A stretch of 64,000 bases of DNA from Lachnospiraceae bacterium (GTDB taxonomy: Bacteria > Bacillota > Clostridia > Lachnospirales > Lachnospiraceae), in the NCBI GenBank assembly GCA_017936785.1, contig JAGBEV010000061.1, positions 28,823 to 92,822 on the forward strand. The letters are read 5' to 3'. Positions 35,990 through 45,244 of the stretch are shown here, piece after piece. How positions within the stretch are numbered: the first letter of the stretch is position 1; each line of letters begins with the position of its first letter. The notes beneath the pieces were generated by a model. The model saw only the letters and a list, made by a program, of their open reading frames with translations, searched no databases and was not told the DNA's origin. A program made the position numbers and the translations under genes.

Positions 35990-38225
35990 TGACAGCCTCA
36001 TCGATCTCCATTTCTCCGTTTAAAGCTGATACTCCCAGCTCAACGACTACATCCCTTACATTTTCATCCTCACTTGCAGGCGTATCCAGGCTTTCTATCA
36101 TTTCTTCCAGCTTGTTGAGCTGATCTTCTTCCGGCCACGAAATTTCTAATGTGGAGTCATTTCCGTCCTCATCCTGCCAGCTTATCATTCCGTTTACTTC
36201 ATCGCCTTCTCTCTTATGCAGTTCTTCTTCCATGGCTTCCCTGTTTACAGGAAATCCCATTCCCAAAGGCTGATTTTGCAATTCAGCATCTAACATGCTC
36301 ATGACAAAATCCTTTGCTGCTTCTTTATGTTCTCCTGCAGCATTGATTCCCAGAATGGTATTAGGTACGAACACATTTTCCGCAAGCCCGTTTAATACTG
36401 CAATATCCATTTCCTGATTTATGGTTTTAAACATGGAGGTGATCTCGGAATATCTAAAGTCCACTCCGCTCAGTTCACCAAACAAGAGCCTTTCCTTTCC
36501 CGAAGCATACTCCAGCGTATGCATTCCTGTGTCAGCATACCAGTCTTTCCTTCCCATATATCTCATATATGCTTCGTCCATACTTTCTCTTTGCTGTGCT
36601 TTATTCTCATCTACCCCTTCTTTTTCCGCCTGCCAGATCCGCTTTGCCTGGATCAGATATTCCCGCAGTTTCTCTTTGTCAATAGAGCCGTCCTCTTTGA
36701 TAAATGCCGGAGAAGATATAACATACAGCCTCATCAGCACTTCCTTTTCCCGATAAGAACCAATGATATTTCCTTCCGGGTATTCCTCACGGAGTTTTTC
36801 CACCCTGTCCGCAAGAGATTCCAAATCCGTAACACCGCTTATTTCATTTCCCGCACAGACCGGAAAGCTGAAGAATGCAGGAACTGCACAGATCACCTTT
36901 TCATTTCCATATGAATTGATGATATTTTCATACATTTCCCCGTCCATACATTTTGCATTGATCTCATCAGATAAATCCATCAGGATTCCCTTTTCCATGT
37001 AAGATTCTAAAGGAAGCCCATCTAAGACCAGAATATCCGGTCCTTCCCCGCTCAGCAAAGCAGTATTCAGATTACGGATCGCATCCTCTCTGGTCATACC
37101 ATCTTCTCCTGACACACCGGTCTCATAAGAAAGATATGTGTCCGGATTTTCCTTCTGATATAGATTGATAGCCGTTCTGACCGCTTCATTTTCTTCCAGG
37201 CTGTAAACTACCAGTTCATTTTCCGGTACTGCGGAAACGTTGGGATCGTAGTGATAGCTCTTTAAAACGGAAGAATTATAGCAGATCAGGAAGGTTTCTT
37301 TATCAATTGAAATCATGGCACTGAGGGCATTGGTAGGTGAGCCCATGCTGCTGAGACTTCCTTTGATCACCTCTTCCATGACATTCCCTTTTAATACATG
37401 GCGGAATAATCCCTGTGAAGTGGCAATATATAAGGAATCCTCTGCATCTCCGAAATACACCAGGACAGGATAAGCCCCTTCTGTTGCAGAATCCGCAGAT
37501 TTTGCCACCTCATTGCTGACAAAATCATTTAAAACCGTATCTTCTTCAAAGCTTTCTGTGGAAAGATTGAAAATTTCCACTCCGTTTCCTTCCACCAGAT
37601 ACAGCAGATTCCCTATCTGTCTCATATATTCCACTGCAAATTTGGTATCACATAGTTTATAGGCACTTTCGCTTTGAGGATCGATAACATAAACCCCCGT
37701 TCCGCATCCTAATAACCTGCCGTCATCCAAAAACAAACATTGATAGCATAAATCCAGACCATCAACAGTAAATTCAGATGTATTTCCATCAGCATCAATA
37801 TAGATATACAGACATCCATCCTCCCGATAGCGTTCCATTACCAGGCTTCCGTCACTTCCGATGGCTGCATTGACTATATATGCTTCCTCCCTCTGCAATT
37901 CTTCCATAACCGGCAGATCCTGCAGGGTAAATGTCTCTCCGTTATCCTCTGAAATATACATCCCATAAACACCGTCAAATAAGGCGATCCTTCCGTCTGC
38001 CAGCTTCTCCACAGCCCGGATCTGACTGATTTCTTCCGGTAGTTCCACATCCGATTCCAGATATCTGCCCTTTGCATTTTCTGTAATATCAGGGCTTTCC
38101 TCATTTTCTTTTTGCTCTCCGGATTTGTCCCCGGACACTGCCGAAAGATTCTCAGTACTTCCACATCCGGTCATTAAAAATATCACACTTATCATCATCA
38201 GGAAAATTACTTTTAACTTTTTCAA
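35949..38225 (-). CDS. Solute-binding lipoprotein with N-terminal Asp-box domain (758 aa)
   Basis: A lipobox FLMTGC marks a lipoprotein. Residues about 65-330 look like a beta-propeller-type region with an Asp-box SEDNGETF and repeated short hydrophobic strands. From about 340 a family 1 extracellular solute-binding domain follows (NELVVYSLEENEAVRTAINL, DILVLDGLPLESYMEKGIL, LGINAAGEHKEAAKDFVMSM). It is nearly twice the usual 420 residues. A TTG start at 38225 with AAAAGGAG 8 bases upstream is chosen over ATG 38264. It heads the operon and faces a two-component system. Confidence 0.85.
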   Translation of the reverse strand: MKKLKVIFLMMISVIFLMTGCGSTENLSAVSGDKSGEQKENEESPDITENAKGRYLESDVELPEEISQIRAVEKLADGRIALFDGVYGMYISEDNGETFTLQDLPVMEELQREEAYIVNAAIGSDGSLVMERYREDGCLYIYIDADGNTSEFTVDGLDLCYQCLFLDDGRLLGCGTGVYVIDPQSESAYKLCDTKFAVEYMRQIGNLLYLVEGNGVEIFNLSTESFEEDTVLNDFVSNEVAKSADSATEGAYPVLVYFGDAEDSLYIATSQGLFRHVLKGNVMEEVIKGSLSSMGSPTNALSAMISIDKETFLICYNSSVLKSYHYDPNVSAVPENELVVYSLEENEAVRTAINLYQKENPDTYLSYETGVSGEDGMTREDAIRNLNTALLSGEGPDILVLDGLPLESYMEKGILMDLSDEINAKCMDGEMYENIINSYGNEKVICAVPAFFSFPVCAGNEISGVTDLESLADRVEKLREEYPEGNIIGSYREKEVLMRLYVISSPAFIKEDGSIDKEKLREYLIQAKRIWQAEKEGVDENKAQQRESMDEAYMRYMGRKDWYADTGMHTLEYASGKERLLFGELSGVDFRYSEITSMFKTINQEMDIAVLNGLAENVFVPNTILGINAAGEHKEAAKDFVMSMLDAELQNQPLGMGFPVNREAMEEELHKREGDEVNGMISWQDEDGNDSTLEISWPEEDQLNKLEEMIESLDTPASEDENVRDVVVELGVSALNGEMEIDEAVNEILNRIQIYLAE

Positions 38226-38273
38226 TTCTGTTTCTCCTTTTCTATTATTTCTGATTACAAGCATACCAAATCA

Positions 38274-38319
38274 ATCTCTAACTTTTCTCTAAAAATTAGA
38301 GATAGTTTAAAGAAATTTC
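38274..38319. promoter_or_regulatory. Divergent control region with 11-bp-phased direct repeats
   Basis: TCTCTAA occurs at 38275-38281 and 38286-38292, start to start 11 bases, the spacing used by OmpR/PhoB-type regulators. ATCTCTAA (38274-38281) also pairs with TTAGAGAT (38296-38303). A plus-strand extended -10 TGGTATACT (to 38319) follows, and the minus-strand TGGTATGCT lies on the other side. This suits autoregulation and control of the transporter operon by the adjacent response regulator. Confidence 0.65.
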
Positions 38320-38359
38320 TGGTATACTGAAAACAAATATCGGAAAGGCTTATTATGAT

Positions 38360-39031
38360 ATGAGAATTTTAATTATAGAAGACGATAAAAGACTTTGCCA
38401 GCTCCTTGCCCTGCAGTTAAAACATGCTGGCTATGAAACTGACTGCTGCCACGATGGATCAGATGCCTTATTTTTTATCAGGCAACAGGCACATGATATC
38501 ATCCTTTTAGACAGGATGCTTCCTGTAATGGACGGATTGACCATATTAAAGAAGATGCGTACAGAAAAAATCATGACACCGGTGATCCTGATCACAGCCT
38601 TGGGACAGCTCCAGGATAAAATAGACGGGCTGGATACCGGTGCAGACGATTATCTGGTAAAGCCCTTTGCACCGGAAGAACTTCTGGCACGGATACGCTG
38701 TCTGAAAAGACGCCCTGCCAAATGGGAAGATATCAGTACCGTTTCTGTGGGCGATCTGACCCTCTGCTTAGGGGAAAGCACTCTGACAGGTCCATCTTCA
38801 AGCCTTACTTTATCTAAAAGAGAATGCAGCCTTTTTGAAATTTTTCTTCAAAATCCCAATCAGACCATGCCCAGAACGGTTCTTCTTTCCAGGGTATGGG
38901 GACCGGAAGGTGAAGTAGAGGACGGCAATCTGGACAATTACATTTTCTTTGTCAGAAGAAGGCTGAAATCCGTAGGCAGCAGACTGACCCTGACAACCAT
39001 ACGCGGCGTAGGCTACCGTCTTGATGTATAA
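38360..39031 (+). CDS. OmpR/PhoB-type response regulator (223 aa)
   Basis: Receiver domain with acidic pocket EDD (7-9), phospho-acceptor Asp51 in ILLDRMLPVMDGL, Thr in LITALG and Lys in YLVKPF. A winged-helix DNA-binding domain (about 130-222) ends in TTIRGVGYRLDV. The first ATG gives full length though the ribosome site (GGAAAGG) is distant. The sensor kinase gene follows with overlap of open frame. It probably acts on the 38274-38303 repeats. Confidence 0.92.
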   Translation: MRILIIEDDKRLCQLLALQLKHAGYETDCCHDGSDALFFIRQQAHDIILLDRMLPVMDGLTILKKMRTEKIMTPVILITALGQLQDKIDGLDTGADDYLVKPFAPEELLARIRCLKRRPAKWEDISTVSVGDLTLCLGESTLTGPSSSLTLSKRECSLFEIFLQNPNQTMPRTVLLSRVWGPEGEVEDGNLDNYIFFVRRRLKSVGSRLTLTTIRGVGYRLDV

Positions 39032-39041
39032 GGAGGCTCTT

Positions 39042-40331
39042 ATGTTAAAAAAGGTTCACTTGCGCCTTACCCTGTTATGTACTGCCGTGATCGGTGTGAT
39101 CCTTATGATCATTACCTTTCTGTACCTATATGTTTCGGAAACCAATATGAAAAGCAATCATTTTCTGGCTTTTCAGAACGATATGAAAAACATTTTGAGC
39201 AGTCTGGAAAATCAATCCTATATTTCTGACCATTATCTTGCCTCTCTGGAAGCAGGAAACCGCTATCTTGCCTTTGTGGAAGATAACGGCTCTTTTCTGC
39301 TGTACGGAAATATCATTGAGAACGAGGAGCGTTTCAGGCTTTTAGATGAGGTTAAGACCTACTATGAGACACATTATGATACCGGCTCCTCTTCCGGCAT
39401 CCTATCCTCCTATCACAAGGAATTTACATATATCTCCCGAGAAACAGATTACACAACCGGGCAAAATTATTATGCCTGCTTTGCTGTCCTGCCGGGCACT
39501 CAGGGCAATCTGAAACTCTATATTCTGGCACCTGTATCTTCTTTTTATAAACAGCTTGACCATCAGCGTCTTCTGTTTATAGGCATCAATCTTCTGGCTC
39601 TGCTCTTACTTTACCTTTTCTTTTACCGGCTTACCCGGTATCTGCTGCGCCCTGTAGTGAACAATCAAAAAAAGCAGACCCAGTTTGTGGCATCTGCCTC
39701 CCATGAACTTCGTACGCCTCTGGCTGTTATTTTATCCAGCGCTTCCCTGTTACCGGATGTCAGCCGGGAAGAACAGAAACAATTCTGTAATACCATTATT
39801 CAGGAAGGAAATGTGATGAAACGGCTCCTTTCCGAGATGCTCCTGTTAGCAAGCTCCGACAACAACGGCATGGAACTTCATAAAGAAGATACAGAGCTGG
39901 ATACTCTGGTCTTAAACTGTATGGAAACCTTCGAACCATTGGCAAGGGAAAAACATATCCGTCTGAAAACACTTCTTCCGGGCGAATCCCTTCCCCCCTG
40001 CTCCTGTGACAAAAACAGAATGGAACAGGTTCTTTCCATTCTCCTACATAATGCGGTCAGTTATACGGGAAGCGGAGGCAGCATTACTGCCGGCATTGAG
40101 CATAATAAAAAGCATTTTTTGATCTCTGTTGCAGATACGGGTGTTGGGATTTCCGATGAAGATAAGAAGCGGATTTTTGAAAGGTTTTACCGTGGGGACA
40201 CTTCCCATAACGCCAAGGAGCACTTTGGGCTGGGGCTTTCCATTGCATGGCAGATCGTAAAGCAGCATGGTGGGAAACTCCGGGTGGAAGATACTCCGGG
40301 CGGAGGCAGTACCTTTATTGTTGAATTGTAG
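39042..40331 (+). CDS. Sensor histidine kinase (429 aa)
   Basis: Two membrane helices (about 8-30 and 180-200) enclose an extracellular sensor domain of ~150 residues. Then HisKA with ASHELRTPLAVILSSASLL (phospho-His about 228) and HATPase with N box (NRMEQVLSILLHNAVSYTGS), G1 (DTGVGISDEDKKRIFERFYR) and G2 (GLGLSIAWQIV). AAGGAGG is 5 bases before ATG 39042. Partner of the response regulator. The close link to the ABC/HlyD operon suggests it senses that system's substrate or envelope stress. Confidence 0.93.
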   Translation: MLKKVHLRLTLLCTAVIGVILMIITFLYLYVSETNMKSNHFLAFQNDMKNILSSLENQSYISDHYLASLEAGNRYLAFVEDNGSFLLYGNIIENEERFRLLDEVKTYYETHYDTGSSSGILSSYHKEFTYISRETDYTTGQNYYACFAVLPGTQGNLKLYILAPVSSFYKQLDHQRLLFIGINLLALLLLYLFFYRLTRYLLRPVVNNQKKQTQFVASASHELRTPLAVILSSASLLPDVSREEQKQFCNTIIQEGNVMKRLLSEMLLLASSDNNGMELHKEDTELDTLVLNCMETFEPLAREKHIRLKTLLPGESLPPCSCDKNRMEQVLSILLHNAVSYTGSGGSITAGIEHNKKHFLISVADTGVGISDEDKKRIFERFYRGDTSHNAKEHFGLGLSIAWQIVKQHGGKLRVEDTPGGGSTFIVEL

Positions 40332-40339
40332 AAAGAGGG

Positions 40340-40431
40340 AAACAGCCAGGGATAGAGGGCGTCCATGCCGTGCAAAGACAAATGTTCCTTCCCGGAAATT
40401 CTTTTGACGCCCTCCTGTGTACCGGCTGTTT
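40340..40431. other. Nested inverted repeat, possible structured RNA or bidirectional terminator
   Basis: Outer arms AAACAGCC (40340-40347) and GGCTGTTT (40424-40431), inner arms GAGGGCGTC (40355-40363) and GACGCCCTC (40406-40414), all perfect. They form a stem, internal loop, stem, with a 42-base head, starting 9 bases after the kinase stop. It lies between converging genes. No long T run follows, so a plain terminator is not obvious. Confidence 0.6.
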
Positions 40432-40497
40432 ATATTAGTTTGTTCTGCACTCTATTTCAGGCAAAACAATATGCAGATTTCATAAACAGGTTCTCTT

Positions 40498-41151
40498 TCA
40501 GATTACAGATGAACGGGAATAATCTGTTAAATCGGTCCCTATTTTTTCAGCGAGCTCAGGAACAGTCAGCTTTTTATCCACAAGGGTTTTTAACTCTGCG
40601 TCGGTGGCACCGATCAGTTGGACAAACTGAACCTTACCGTTAGGGGTTGTGATTTCTCCCATCTCATCTTCTTTGGTAATGAAACCAGTGATCTGGGATT
40701 TTTGCTTTATATCCATACCTGCGGTCTGACCGGTATAGATATATTCATCAGGTGCAAAAATATCTCCCTGTTCGTAGGAAATTCTTGCAACTGCCTGTAG
40801 AATCCCCGCCATACACCTGAATTCCCCTTCTTCATCTTCTATACAGGATTTCTTTAACTTTACAGTAAGTTCAAAGCCATAGCCGCTGTACTCCGGGTCC
40901 TTGGTTTCCTTTTCATATAGTTCTGACAAGCCGAATGTCACAAAGTGATAGTAATCTCCGCCGTCATAAATGCTGATTCCGTCCAAAGGATCTTTGCCGC
41001 CCAGTCTCCATGATATCAGTACTCCAAAGTGTTCAACTTGTATCGGTTCTCCATGATACAGGTTGCTTACCGCTTCTTCAATGGCATCCCAGCCTGGTGC
41101 TTCTATCTCTTCCGGTGTTTCTTTTTTTCCCTTTTTCTTAAAAAATCCCAT
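40498..41151 (-). CDS. Suppressor-of-fused (SUFU) domain protein (217 aa)
   Basis: The core IEVEHFG/ISIYDGGDYYHFVTFGLSEL followed by GYGFELTVKL matches the SUFU fold found in many bacteria, where its role is unknown (sometimes immunity to toxins). A short basic N-terminus (MGFFKKKGKKE) precedes it. GAGGAT lies 8 bases before the ATG. It is not obviously part of an operon; the Rpn gene lies upstream on the same strand, 97 bases away. Confidence 0.8.
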   Translation of the reverse strand: MGFFKKKGKKETPEEIEAPGWDAIEEAVSNLYHGEPIQVEHFGVLISWRLGGKDPLDGISIYDGGDYYHFVTFGLSELYEKETKDPEYSGYGFELTVKLKKSCIEDEEGEFRCMAGILQAVARISYEQGDIFAPDEYIYTGQTAGMDIKQKSQITGFITKEDEMGEITTPNGKVQFVQLIGATDAELKTLVDKKLTVPELAEKIGTDLTDYSRSSVI

Positions 41152-41247
41152 ACTTTTATCCTCTCTTACTATGTTATTATTTATACTTTATGTACCCGAT
41201 TTCCATTATAAATCTTATTACAATTATTGCCAATAAAACTTTTGCCT

Positions 41248-42138
41248 TTACGAGATATTATATTCTTCACACAACTGTATGCAATACCCTTCATCTTCTA
41301 ATACTTTTATTAAATCGTTCTCCCGACGATCAGCAAACAGTTTTCTTAAAAGCATTATGATTTCTCCGCGCCCTTCATTTCTTCCCTCAGCCCTTCCTTC
41401 AATCCTTCCTTCTTCGCGTCCTAATTCCCTCTCGTCTTCTCTGATGAGTTTCATCTCTCGTTCTTCATCATATTCATAAATGCTCATCTTAACCACCTCA
41501 GCTCTCTGTGCGATCAAAAAATCCCGCAATATGTTTAGATCAATGCATTCATCTACTGCCCGCTCTACTGCCTTCTTCAGTTCCATTTCCTTTGCATAGG
41601 TTCTTACCTTTTCCACATAGACCATATATTCTTTTAAAGAAGGACATTTCTCTTTTAAGGCTTCATTCATACCGGAATTGATATTTAAAACAGTCACCTT
41701 TAATTCCAAGGACGGGTCATCTGTGGGAACTGCAAAATTATCCGATAACTTCAATTCCAACTTCTCCGGCAATTTCGTTTGTCCGTTATAGAATACTACA
41801 AAATTAGGATTTGGTATTATAATTTTTTTATTGCTGTAAATGGTTCTGTTAAGAAACATCTTCTGCAAAATATCCGCAATATAAAACAGATCACGCAGCG
41901 GCATATTGGGAGCGGTTGTTGATTGATGCTCATAAATACTCAACTGGTTTGCCACCAAAAATGACAAGTCATTTTTTACATTCATATAAATGGCATTTTC
42001 CAAAGTATTAAACTGAAGCATTGCCGGATCATCATATTCGGTATTACTGATACTGTTATACAGGCTCAATGCCCGTGACGGTTCCGAATACAGGAGACGA
42101 AAAACCGTATCCTTGTATTTCTTTTGTTTTTCTTTCAT
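41248..42138 (-). CDS. Rpn family recombination-promoting nuclease/putative transposase-like (296 aa)
   Basis: PD-(D/E)XK-type Rpn layout: N-terminal KYKDTVFRLLYSEPSRALSL, DLSFLVANQLSIYEHQST nuclease motif (about 57-74), then a C-terminal tail of EGR-type repeats (GREEGRIEGRAEGRNEGRGE). These proteins are common in Lachnospiraceae in many copies, and a few are known to cut DNA and raise recombination. AAAGGAGG is 6 bases before the ATG. It has no inverted repeats at its ends, so I do not call an IS element. Confidence 0.85.
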   Translation of the reverse strand: MKEKQKKYKDTVFRLLYSEPSRALSLYNSISNTEYDDPAMLQFNTLENAIYMNVKNDLSFLVANQLSIYEHQSTTAPNMPLRDLFYIADILQKMFLNRTIYSNKKIIIPNPNFVVFYNGQTKLPEKLELKLSDNFAVPTDDPSLELKVTVLNINSGMNEALKEKCPSLKEYMVYVEKVRTYAKEMELKKAVERAVDECIDLNILRDFLIAQRAEVVKMSIYEYDEEREMKLIREDERELGREEGRIEGRAEGRNEGRGEIIMLLRKLFADRRENDLIKVLEDEGYCIQLCEEYNIS

Positions 42139-42383
42139 GGGACTCCTCCTTTTGCAGAAGTCCCATCTGCCTGACAGCCTATGAAACCCCTGCTCTTAAA
42201 TTAGTTGATTGGATTTAAAAGCACGAATTTCAAGACGCCTTATGGCAGAAATTAGAATGCACAACCGATGTGCAAAAGAAAAATAGAAATATATGCTTTT
42301 ATGTGATTTTAACACGAAACATGTATCCGGTCAATAAGAATTATTGTTTTTCCGATCATTATTTTCCATGATTGCATCACACA

Positions 42384-43541
42384 TCAAGTTTGTATCTTTA
42401 TCCGGTTTACTCCTTCCAGCATTACGACCATCAGTACCAGAAAGGCAGCTATATAAACAGGATAAAAGCCGATTCCCAGGACCTCCGAGAGCATTCCGAA
42501 TAAAGGCGGCATAAAAGTGGTGCCCACATAAGCACTTGCCATCTGTACACCGATCACAGACTGGGATACTTCTGCTCCAAAGGTGTCCGGTGTTGCGTGG
42601 ATCAGACTGGGATAAACAGGTGCACAGCCCAGGCCGATCAGGATCAGTCCTCCAAAAGCCAGACCGTTGCCAAAAGGCAGAAGCAGAAACAGAATCCCGA
42701 GAGCCATCAATGACTGCCCTATACGTATCATATTTTTATCATTGACCTTCATTGTCACAAAACCGCAGACCAACCGTCCCAGGGTAATCCCCAGATAAAA
42801 AAGTGCCGCCCACTTTGCCGCCGTTTCCGTAGAAATGCCCCTGTTTAATACCATATAGCTGGAAGCCCACAATCCTGCTGTTGCTTCCACTGAACAATAG
42901 CAAAAGAAACCGATCAGTACACCTTTTGCTCCGGGCAGTTTTATGACCTGGGGCAGGGACAGGGGATGTTGTTTATCTTCTTCCCTGCCGTCCTTCTTTT
43001 CCTTCCACAAAGGCAGTGTAAAGATCAAAATGGCAGTCAATACGATCTGAAGAATGGAAATAGTACGATAGCCCATAGTCCAGTTAAACCCTCTGGTCAA
43101 TACAAACCCCATAATATAAGGTCCTGCCGTAGCGCCGATTCCCCAAAAACAATGAAGCCAGCTCATATGTTTTGCTTTATAATGCAATGCCACAAAATTA
43201 TTCAGCGCCGCATCCACGCTTCCTGCCCCAAGTCCATAGGGGATTCCCCACAGACAAAGCTGCCAGTAGGAACCGGAAATAGAAAAACCAAAAAGAGCCG
43301 CCGCCGTCATTGCCACGCTGATGGCAGTTACCTTCCCTGTTCCCAGCTTGTGTATCAGATAATTGCTGAACAGGCTGGAAATAATAGTTCCACCTGCAAT
43401 GATCAGGGAAATTCCTCCTGCATAGGAAACAGGCACTGCAAGATCAGGCTGCATGCTGGGCCATGCCGAGCCAAGAACAGAATCCGGCAGTCCCAGGCTG
43501 ATAAATGCAATATAAATAATGATCAACAAAATAGAATACAT
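42384..43541 (-). CDS. MFS transporter, sugar-type (385 aa)
   Basis: About 12 hydrophobic helices, GLPDSVLGSAWP near the N-terminus and a central charged loop (KEKKDGREEDKQHP), like FucP/YfkF-type major facilitators. AGGAGG precedes the ATG. It starts 5 bases after the ROK regulator stop and lies in the HAD-ROK-MFS operon, so it probably imports the sugar that the ROK protein senses. The sugar is unknown. Confidence 0.88.
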   Translation of the reverse strand: MYSILLIIIYIAFISLGLPDSVLGSAWPSMQPDLAVPVSYAGGISLIIAGGTIISSLFSNYLIHKLGTGKVTAISVAMTAAALFGFSISGSYWQLCLWGIPYGLGAGSVDAALNNFVALHYKAKHMSWLHCFWGIGATAGPYIMGFVLTRGFNWTMGYRTISILQIVLTAILIFTLPLWKEKKDGREEDKQHPLSLPQVIKLPGAKGVLIGFFCYCSVEATAGLWASSYMVLNRGISTETAAKWAALFYLGITLGRLVCGFVTMKVNDKNMIRIGQSLMALGILFLLLPFGNGLAFGGLILIGLGCAPVYPSLIHATPDTFGAEVSQSVIGVQMASAYVGTTFMPPLFGMLSEVLGIGFYPVYIAAFLVLMVVMLEGVNRIKIQT

Positions 43542-43546
43542 CTTTC

Positions 43547-44548
43547 TTATTCCTCCTCTAAAGCTTTCTTCAGGGCAAGCCTTATCATCCCGTTTCTAAA
43601 ATCATCCTTCATACTTTCTTTTGTTATGATCCGGGGCAGCATCAGCCTTTCCGTTTCCGCTTTCATCTGCTTTGCAGCTTTTTCCGGTATTTCCTCACGT
43701 TCTCTTCTCTCATCATAAAGAACTATGACCGCCGGATCGTATAAACAGCTAATGATACGGATGGTCTGTATCAAAAAGCGGTTCACTGCCTCTTTTTTAT
43801 AATCAAAGTTTTCCCACTGAATATCCAAAGGCAGATTTGATATCTCACCGGCAAGCCCCCTTTTGCCCTTGACAATCTTCCCTTCCAGACAGATTCCTGC
43901 TCCTGGGGGATATTTGGAAGGCATATAGATTCCCACCACAGCCTCTTTTGTATACCCGTTTACAGACGCATAACCATATACCGCTGCGTTAATATCATTC
44001 TCAAGAATGACCGGTACCTGAAACTTCTCTTTCAGATATCCGGCAAGATCCATGCCTCTTAATTTTTCATAATCACTAAATAATATCTTTCCCTTATGCT
44101 CAATTCCGGGCAAACCTATTGCAATGACGGATATTGCTGTTTTTGTGCCCCTTCCCGGATATTTTGAAAGAACCATTTCAATTTCCTTATCAAAACTCTC
44201 CTTCTCTACCGGCAGATATGATTTTTCAAACTCCCATATAACCTCCCCATAAAGATTGATAACGGAAAATACTGCGGTATCCTTTTGATTTCTCTCCATC
44301 ATAGAAATAACAAGCATCAGCCTGGCGCATTCACAAAAGCGGTAAGACACCGCCGGTCTGCCTAACTGGGGCTGCACGATCTCATCCTCCCTGACCTCTT
44401 CGTTTTCCATCAAAGTCTGCAGCAAAGACTGTATGGTGACCACGCTGATACCTGTCAGCTCTGCCAGCCTGGATTTCGTAGCCGTCCTCTCCTTTCGCAA
44501 GGCTCTGCGAAGTTTATTCAGATTATTTTCCTTGATTAGATTTTTCAT
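43547..44548 (-). CDS. ROK family transcriptional regulator (333 aa)
   Basis: N-terminal winged helix (about 10-65, SRLAELTGISVVTIQSLLQT) joined to a ROK domain with AIGLPGIEHKGKI and LENDINAAVYGYASV. The usual Cys-rich zinc motif of the ROK kinases is not seen, which fits a regulator rather than a sugar kinase. The ATG overlaps the HAD gene stop by 4 bases. It likely binds the palindrome at 45245-45262 and is released by a sugar or sugar phosphate (inference). Confidence 0.87.
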   Translation of the reverse strand: MKNLIKENNLNKLRRALRKERTATKSRLAELTGISVVTIQSLLQTLMENEEVREDEIVQPQLGRPAVSYRFCECARLMLVISMMERNQKDTAVFSVINLYGEVIWEFEKSYLPVEKESFDKEIEMVLSKYPGRGTKTAISVIAIGLPGIEHKGKILFSDYEKLRGMDLAGYLKEKFQVPVILENDINAAVYGYASVNGYTKEAVVGIYMPSKYPPGAGICLEGKIVKGKRGLAGEISNLPLDIQWENFDYKKEAVNRFLIQTIRIISCLYDPAVIVLYDERREREEIPEKAAKQMKAETERLMLPRIITKESMKDDFRNGMIRLALKKALEEE

Positions 44549-45204
44549 AGGCTCTCCCCTTTAAAATACGCCATTACATCCAGCAAAGACGGCAAAATAC
44601 AACACGCAAGTTCTTCCATTTCTTCTATAGGCTCTGCCAAATCGGGAACCATGATCGGTTTCATCCCTGCACGAGCTGCCGCACGGATTCCATTATAGGA
44701 ATCCTCAATAGCAAATGCCTCTGCCGGATCCACTGAAAGGCTTTCACATGCCTTAAGAAAAATATCCGGCTCCGGCTTGCTGTGCTTTACCATATCTCCG
44801 CAGATAACCTGGTCGAAATAAGGAAGCAGACCTCCCTCTTCCAATTCCCGGATTACAACTTCCCTTCTTGTGGAGGAAGCAACGGCTGTAGGAATATGTT
44901 TTTCTCTCAGGAAAGTAAGCAGTTCTGCGATTCCTTTCTTCTGCGGCAGCTTTCCTCCTGCTGCCCTGCTATGGAAAAGAGCAGACATTTCTTTCTTATA
45001 CGAATCATAAGGAAATTCCTCTCCATACCGTTTCTTCATGAGCTCTTTTGTCAATGCGGCATTTATGCCAAGGCATTCAAAACATGCCTCTTCGATATTT
45101 TCAATTCCATATTTGTCCGCTATAACCTTCCAGCATTCAATAACCAGCCTTTCAGAATCAAAAATAACACCATCCATATCAAATACAACCGCATTTATGT
45201 CCAT
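44545..45204 (-). CDS. HAD superfamily hydrolase, beta-phosphoglucomutase-like (219 aa)
   Basis: Motif I FDMDGVIFDS (about 8-17), motif II region VASSTRREV (about 111-119), Lys in SKPEPDIFLKA and motif III AIEDSYNGIRAA. The cap insert after motif I is the alpha-helical type of phosphoglucomutase/phosphatase relatives. First gene of a HAD-ROK-MFS operon, so it may dephosphorylate or isomerise the sugar phosphate made from the imported sugar. The specific substrate is not known. Confidence 0.87.
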   Translation of the reverse strand: MDINAVVFDMDGVIFDSERLVIECWKVIADKYGIENIEEACFECLGINAALTKELMKKRYGEEFPYDSYKKEMSALFHSRAAGGKLPQKKGIAELLTFLREKHIPTAVASSTRREVVIRELEEGGLLPYFDQVICGDMVKHSKPEPDIFLKACESLSVDPAEAFAIEDSYNGIRAAARAGMKPIMVPDLAEPIEEMEELACCILPSLLDVMAYFKGESL

Positions 45205-45244
45205 CTTCGTTTCCCGCTTTCTATACTGTTTTGTCTTACACTTT

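Noticed and set aside
41374-41430. Short tandem repeats as a CRISPR or VNTR
   Set aside because: They encode the EGR-type tail of the Rpn protein and are degenerate coding repeats.
41248-42138. Insertion sequence around the Rpn gene
   Set aside because: No terminal inverted repeats or target duplication seen, and Rpn proteins are often stand-alone genes.
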